Shown piece by piece: positions 29,861-32,107 of a stretch of DNA of 32,107 nucleotides. The stretch is from a virus. The number at the start of each line of letters is the position of its first letter. The stretch's first letter is position 1. The DNA lies in IMG/VR virus record IMGVR_UViG_3300010153_000047, positions 1-32,107 of that record; one strand, given 5' to 3'. Made by a program: the position numbers and the translations under genes. The notes beneath the pieces are model-generated. The model worked only from the letters and a program-made list of their open reading frames with translations, did no database searches and was not told where the DNA came from.

Positions 29861-32107
29861 TTACATCAAGTACATAACTCCGCCTTTCTTAATGAACATG
29901 ACAGATGCTCCACCGTGAAGAGTGATAGAACCATCAGCTTCTCCGTCGATAGATTCACCAACGCCAGCGTTGAAAGTAACAGATGAAGAACCTTCAGCAA
30001 CCTTAACTCTGATGTAATGCTCTTCAGACATCATTGGCATAGTGAATGCCTTTGGTGCAGCAGCGTTTACAATGTAGTGAGTTGCAGCAGGTGCCATTCC
30101 TGGAGATGTTTCAGTCAACAATTCAACTTTAACAGAACCAGCGTTGATAAGGTCAACATCACCTTGAAGTGCATTATCACCAGCCAAACGATCAGCGTTT
30201 GCTTGAGCAATAGCAGCATCAGCATCAGCTTCATTTTGATCTACGTCCGATTGGATAGCACCACGAGCGCCAGCAGCAGCTACGAAATCAGCATTTGTTG
30301 CAGCAACTTCAGCAGCTAAAGCGTTAGTTAAAACAAGCTCAGCAGCTTCAGCACGAACTTTCTCAGCTAAGATAGCAGCATCAGCATCAGCTTCGTTTGC
30401 ATCTACATCAGCTTGAAGAGCAGCAATAGCAGCGTCAGCATCAGCTTCATTCTGATCTACATCAGCTTGAATAGCACCACGAGCTCCAGCATTGAAAGTA
30501 GCAGCAGCGGCAGCAGCAGCGATTCTTGCAGCTTCTTCTGTAGAAACAGAAGCGGAAAGAACAGCTTCAGCGGCGGTTGCACGAGCTTCTTCATCATCAA
30601 TAGCAGTTTGAAGAACAACATCAGCAGCATCTGCATCTGATTCGTTACCATCAACATCAGCTTGAAGGGCAATAATTTTGTCCTCAAGTTTACCAAGGGT
30701 ATCATAACCAGCAGCAGCGTCACCCTTAAGGGCAGCATCAGCAGCAGCAAATTCAGAGCGGATAGCACCACGATCAGTTGCAGCAGCAGTGAAGTCAGCC
30801 AACATTGATCCAGCGAAGTTAGCATCATCAGCAATAGATGCAGCCAATTCATTCAAAGTGTCCAATGCAGCTGGAGCACCATCAACAAGATTGGTAACAG
30901 CAGTAGCGATGTCAGCAGCCATTTTGGTCTCAAGAGAAGATTGAAGAGCAGTATCAGCAGCTTTATATGCAGAATCAAGAGCAGAAATTGCAGCAGTTCT
31001 AGCAGCAATTTCACCGTCAATCTTAGTATCTAATGCACCTTCAGCACTTTCAGCGCGACCTTTTTCAGTCACAACAGCAGCAGCATTTACAGCTTCAGCA
31101 GCACCAGCACGAGCAGCTTCGGCAGCAATAGCAGCGTCAGCGTCAGATTCATTTTGGTCAACATCAGCTTGAACACCTGCAACAGCAGCTAACATAGCTG
31201 TGTTTTCAGCAGTGATTGCAACACCACGAGCAGTAGCTTCTGCAGCAATAGCAGCAGCGTTTGCTTGTTCAGCAGCACGAGCTGTAGAGGCTTCAGCAAC
31301 CAAAGCAGCGTCGTTAGATGTTTCGTAAGATGAAAGATCAGATGCAACAGCAGCAATAGCAGCATCAGCATCAGCTTCGTTTTGGTCTACATCAGCTTGA
31401 ATTGCATTTCTTGCAAGAAGAGCAGCAGCTTCGTTAGCATCAACATCAGCTTGGATAACACCACGAGCAGTAGCAGAAACTCCAGCTTCGTGTGTATCAG
31501 CAGCCATTCTCTGTGCGGTTTCAGTAGCTAAAGCATTTGCTTGAGCAGTATCACCAGCAACACGAAGACCAGCTTCAGCAGCTACGTCAGCGTCAATTTC
31601 GTCTTGAAGAACAACTTTTTGTGCAGCCAAAGCAGAAATTCTTGCAGCTTCTTCTGCAGAAATAGCAGCAGCGTTTGCAGCTTCTGCAGCACGAGCAGTA
31701 GTAGCCTCAGATGCTAAGTCAGTAGCCAATTGAGTATCAGCAGCTGCACGAGCAGTAGCTTCAGCAGTATCAGCAGCACCGCGAGCGGTAGATTCAGCAG
31801 CAAGGTTATTAGTTAAGACTAACTCAGCAGCACGAGCAGCAGTAGCTTCGTTAGCGATTGCTGTTGCATTTGCAGCTTCAGCAGTCATTGCACGAGATTT
31901 TTCACCAGCCAAAGCTACAGCAGCAGAACCAGAGTTTGCAACGATAGATGTTGAAAGGGCAGAATCAGCAGCAGCAAATTCAGAACGAACAGCGCCACGG
32001 TCAGTAGCAGCATTAGCCATTTGTGTTGCAATTGAGTTGTGATAATCAGCATCATCACCAAGAGCAGCAGCTAATTCGTTAAGAGTATCAAGAGTTGCAG
32101 GAGCAGC
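29861..32107 (-). CDS. Ala-rich coiled-coil tail fibre protein (5' end off window)
   Basis: 749 codons are visible. The frame is open through the right edge, in frame from 32107, so the Met at 32020 is internal. Almost the whole visible part is Ala/Glu/Asp/Arg-rich and predicted helical/coiled-coil. Two repeat types occur: a short unit 'Q-A-D-V-D-Q-N-E-A-D-A-D-A-A' in seven copies, and a longer one 'A-P-A-x-L-D-T-L-N-E-L-A-A' plus 'A-T-D-R-G-A-I-R-S-E-F-A-A-A-D' in two copies (at the right edge and at about 30725-30880). The last 90 residues are a beta domain of the common fibre-tip kind ('Y-I-V-N...F-T-M-P', 'G-E-S-I-D-G-E', 'S-I-T-L-H-G-G-A-S-V'). It is likely a trimeric fibre or whisker. 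The unseen N-terminus would hold the attachment domain. Confidence 0.85.
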   Translation of the reverse strand, partial: AAPATLDTLNELAAALGDDADYHNSIATQMANAATDRGAVRSEFAAADSALSTSIVANSGSAAVALAGEKSRAMTAEAANATAIANEATAARAAELVLTNNLAAESTARGAADTAEATARAAADTQLATDLASEATTARAAEAANAAAISAEEAARISALAAQKVVLQDEIDADVAAEAGLRVAGDTAQANALATETAQRMAADTHEAGVSATARGVIQADVDANEAAALLARNAIQADVDQNEADADAAIAAVASDLSSYETSNDAALVAEASTARAAEQANAAAIAAEATARGVAITAENTAMLAAVAGVQADVDQNESDADAAIAAEAARAGAAEAVNAAAVVTEKGRAESAEGALDTKIDGEIAARTAAISALDSAYKAADTALQSSLETKMAADIATAVTNLVDGAPAALDTLNELAASIADDANFAGSMLADFTAAATDRGAIRSEFAAADAALKGDAAAGYDTLGKLEDKIIALQADVDGNESDADAADVVLQTAIDDEEARATAAEAVLSASVSTEEAARIAAAAAAATFNAGARGAIQADVDQNEADADAAIAALQADVDANEADADAAILAEKVRAEAAELVLTNALAAEVAATNADFVAAAGARGAIQSDVDQNEADADAAIAQANADRLAGDNALQGDVDLINAGSVKVELLTETSPGMAPAATHYIVNAAAPKAFTMPMMSEEHYIRVKVAEGSSSVTFNAGVGESIDGEADGSITLHGGASVMFIKKGGVMYLM
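30200..31480 (-). repeat. Internal repeats encoding the Q-A-D-V-D-x-N-E-A-D-A-D unit
   Basis: Near-identical DNA, about 35-45 bp, recurs at about 30205-30255, 30375-30415, 30427-30480, 30625-30670, 31127-31175, 31355-31405 and, more diverged, about 31425-31460. Each encodes a Gln-Ala-Asp-Val-Asp-x-Asn-Glu unit of the fibre. DNA similarity suggests recent duplication or recombination in the fibre stalk. Confidence 0.75.

Noticed and set aside
30200-31480. CRISPR-like spaced repeats
   Set aside because: The repeats are in frame inside a coding region, imperfect and unevenly spaced, encoding a fibre heptad-type unit.

Overview
The window is a piece of a contractile-tailed, T4-superfamily phage (myovirus) genome, probably from a Gram-negative host in an aquatic setting. 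Every supported gene lies on the minus strand, so transcription runs from right to left. Recognisable T4-type proteins are the major capsid protein (gp23), prohead scaffold (gp22-like), neck proteins (gp13, gp14), tail sheath stabiliser (gp15), sheath (gp18), two tandem tail tube proteins (gp19), a gp26-like hub/chaperone protein, a tape measure, tail tube cap and LysM baseplate proteins, and a gp32-like single-strand DNA-binding protein. Proteins diverge strongly from T4. The DNA polymerase is a family A enzyme reduced to its polymerase domain instead of the usual family B gp43. That combination points to a deep-branching 'far-T4' phage; the Rhodothermus phage RM378 is a known precedent for a family A polymerase in such a phage. 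The host cannot be read from the window.

Layout in transcription order. 32107-28264: an Ala-rich coiled-coil fibre (5' end off the window) and two related fibre/adhesin proteins, the second with a LamG/lectin-like domain. 28129-25204: scaffold and major capsid. 25079-21202: a 1042-residue Ig-repeat protein, a small beta protein and a basic/coiled-coil protein. 21108-18534: neck and tail completion proteins. 18477-13625: sheath, two tail tubes, a gp26-like protein and a small overlapping ORF in the tail-assembly-chaperone position. 13570-5013: tape measure, tube cap, LysM wedge, a 1422-residue hub-like protein and a 390-residue unknown. 4937-2319: polymerase, a KOW/SH3-like protein, a divergent tubulin/FtsZ-like protein and two small proteins. 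2245-594: two small proteins, a tRNA-like RNA and the gp32-like protein. 434-1: a secreted, probably outer-membrane protein running off the window.

Two promoter classes divide the genome by function. Replication and accessory transcripts (right of the left terminator up to position 5016) have near-perfect host sigma-70 promoters, TTGACA-17 bp-TATAAT with an upstream TG. Seven virion transcripts instead carry a short motif ACTATTTA 21-33 bp before the start codon and no recognisable -35 box. I take it as the candidate late-promoter signal of this phage. Several of these units are preceded by strong intrinsic terminators.

Points most worth following up: the tubulin-like gene next to the polymerase, the ACTATTTA motif, a possible +1/-2 programmed frameshift before the tape measure, a non-canonical tRNA-like RNA that could form a pseudoknot, and a beta domain shared by fibre and head-associated proteins.
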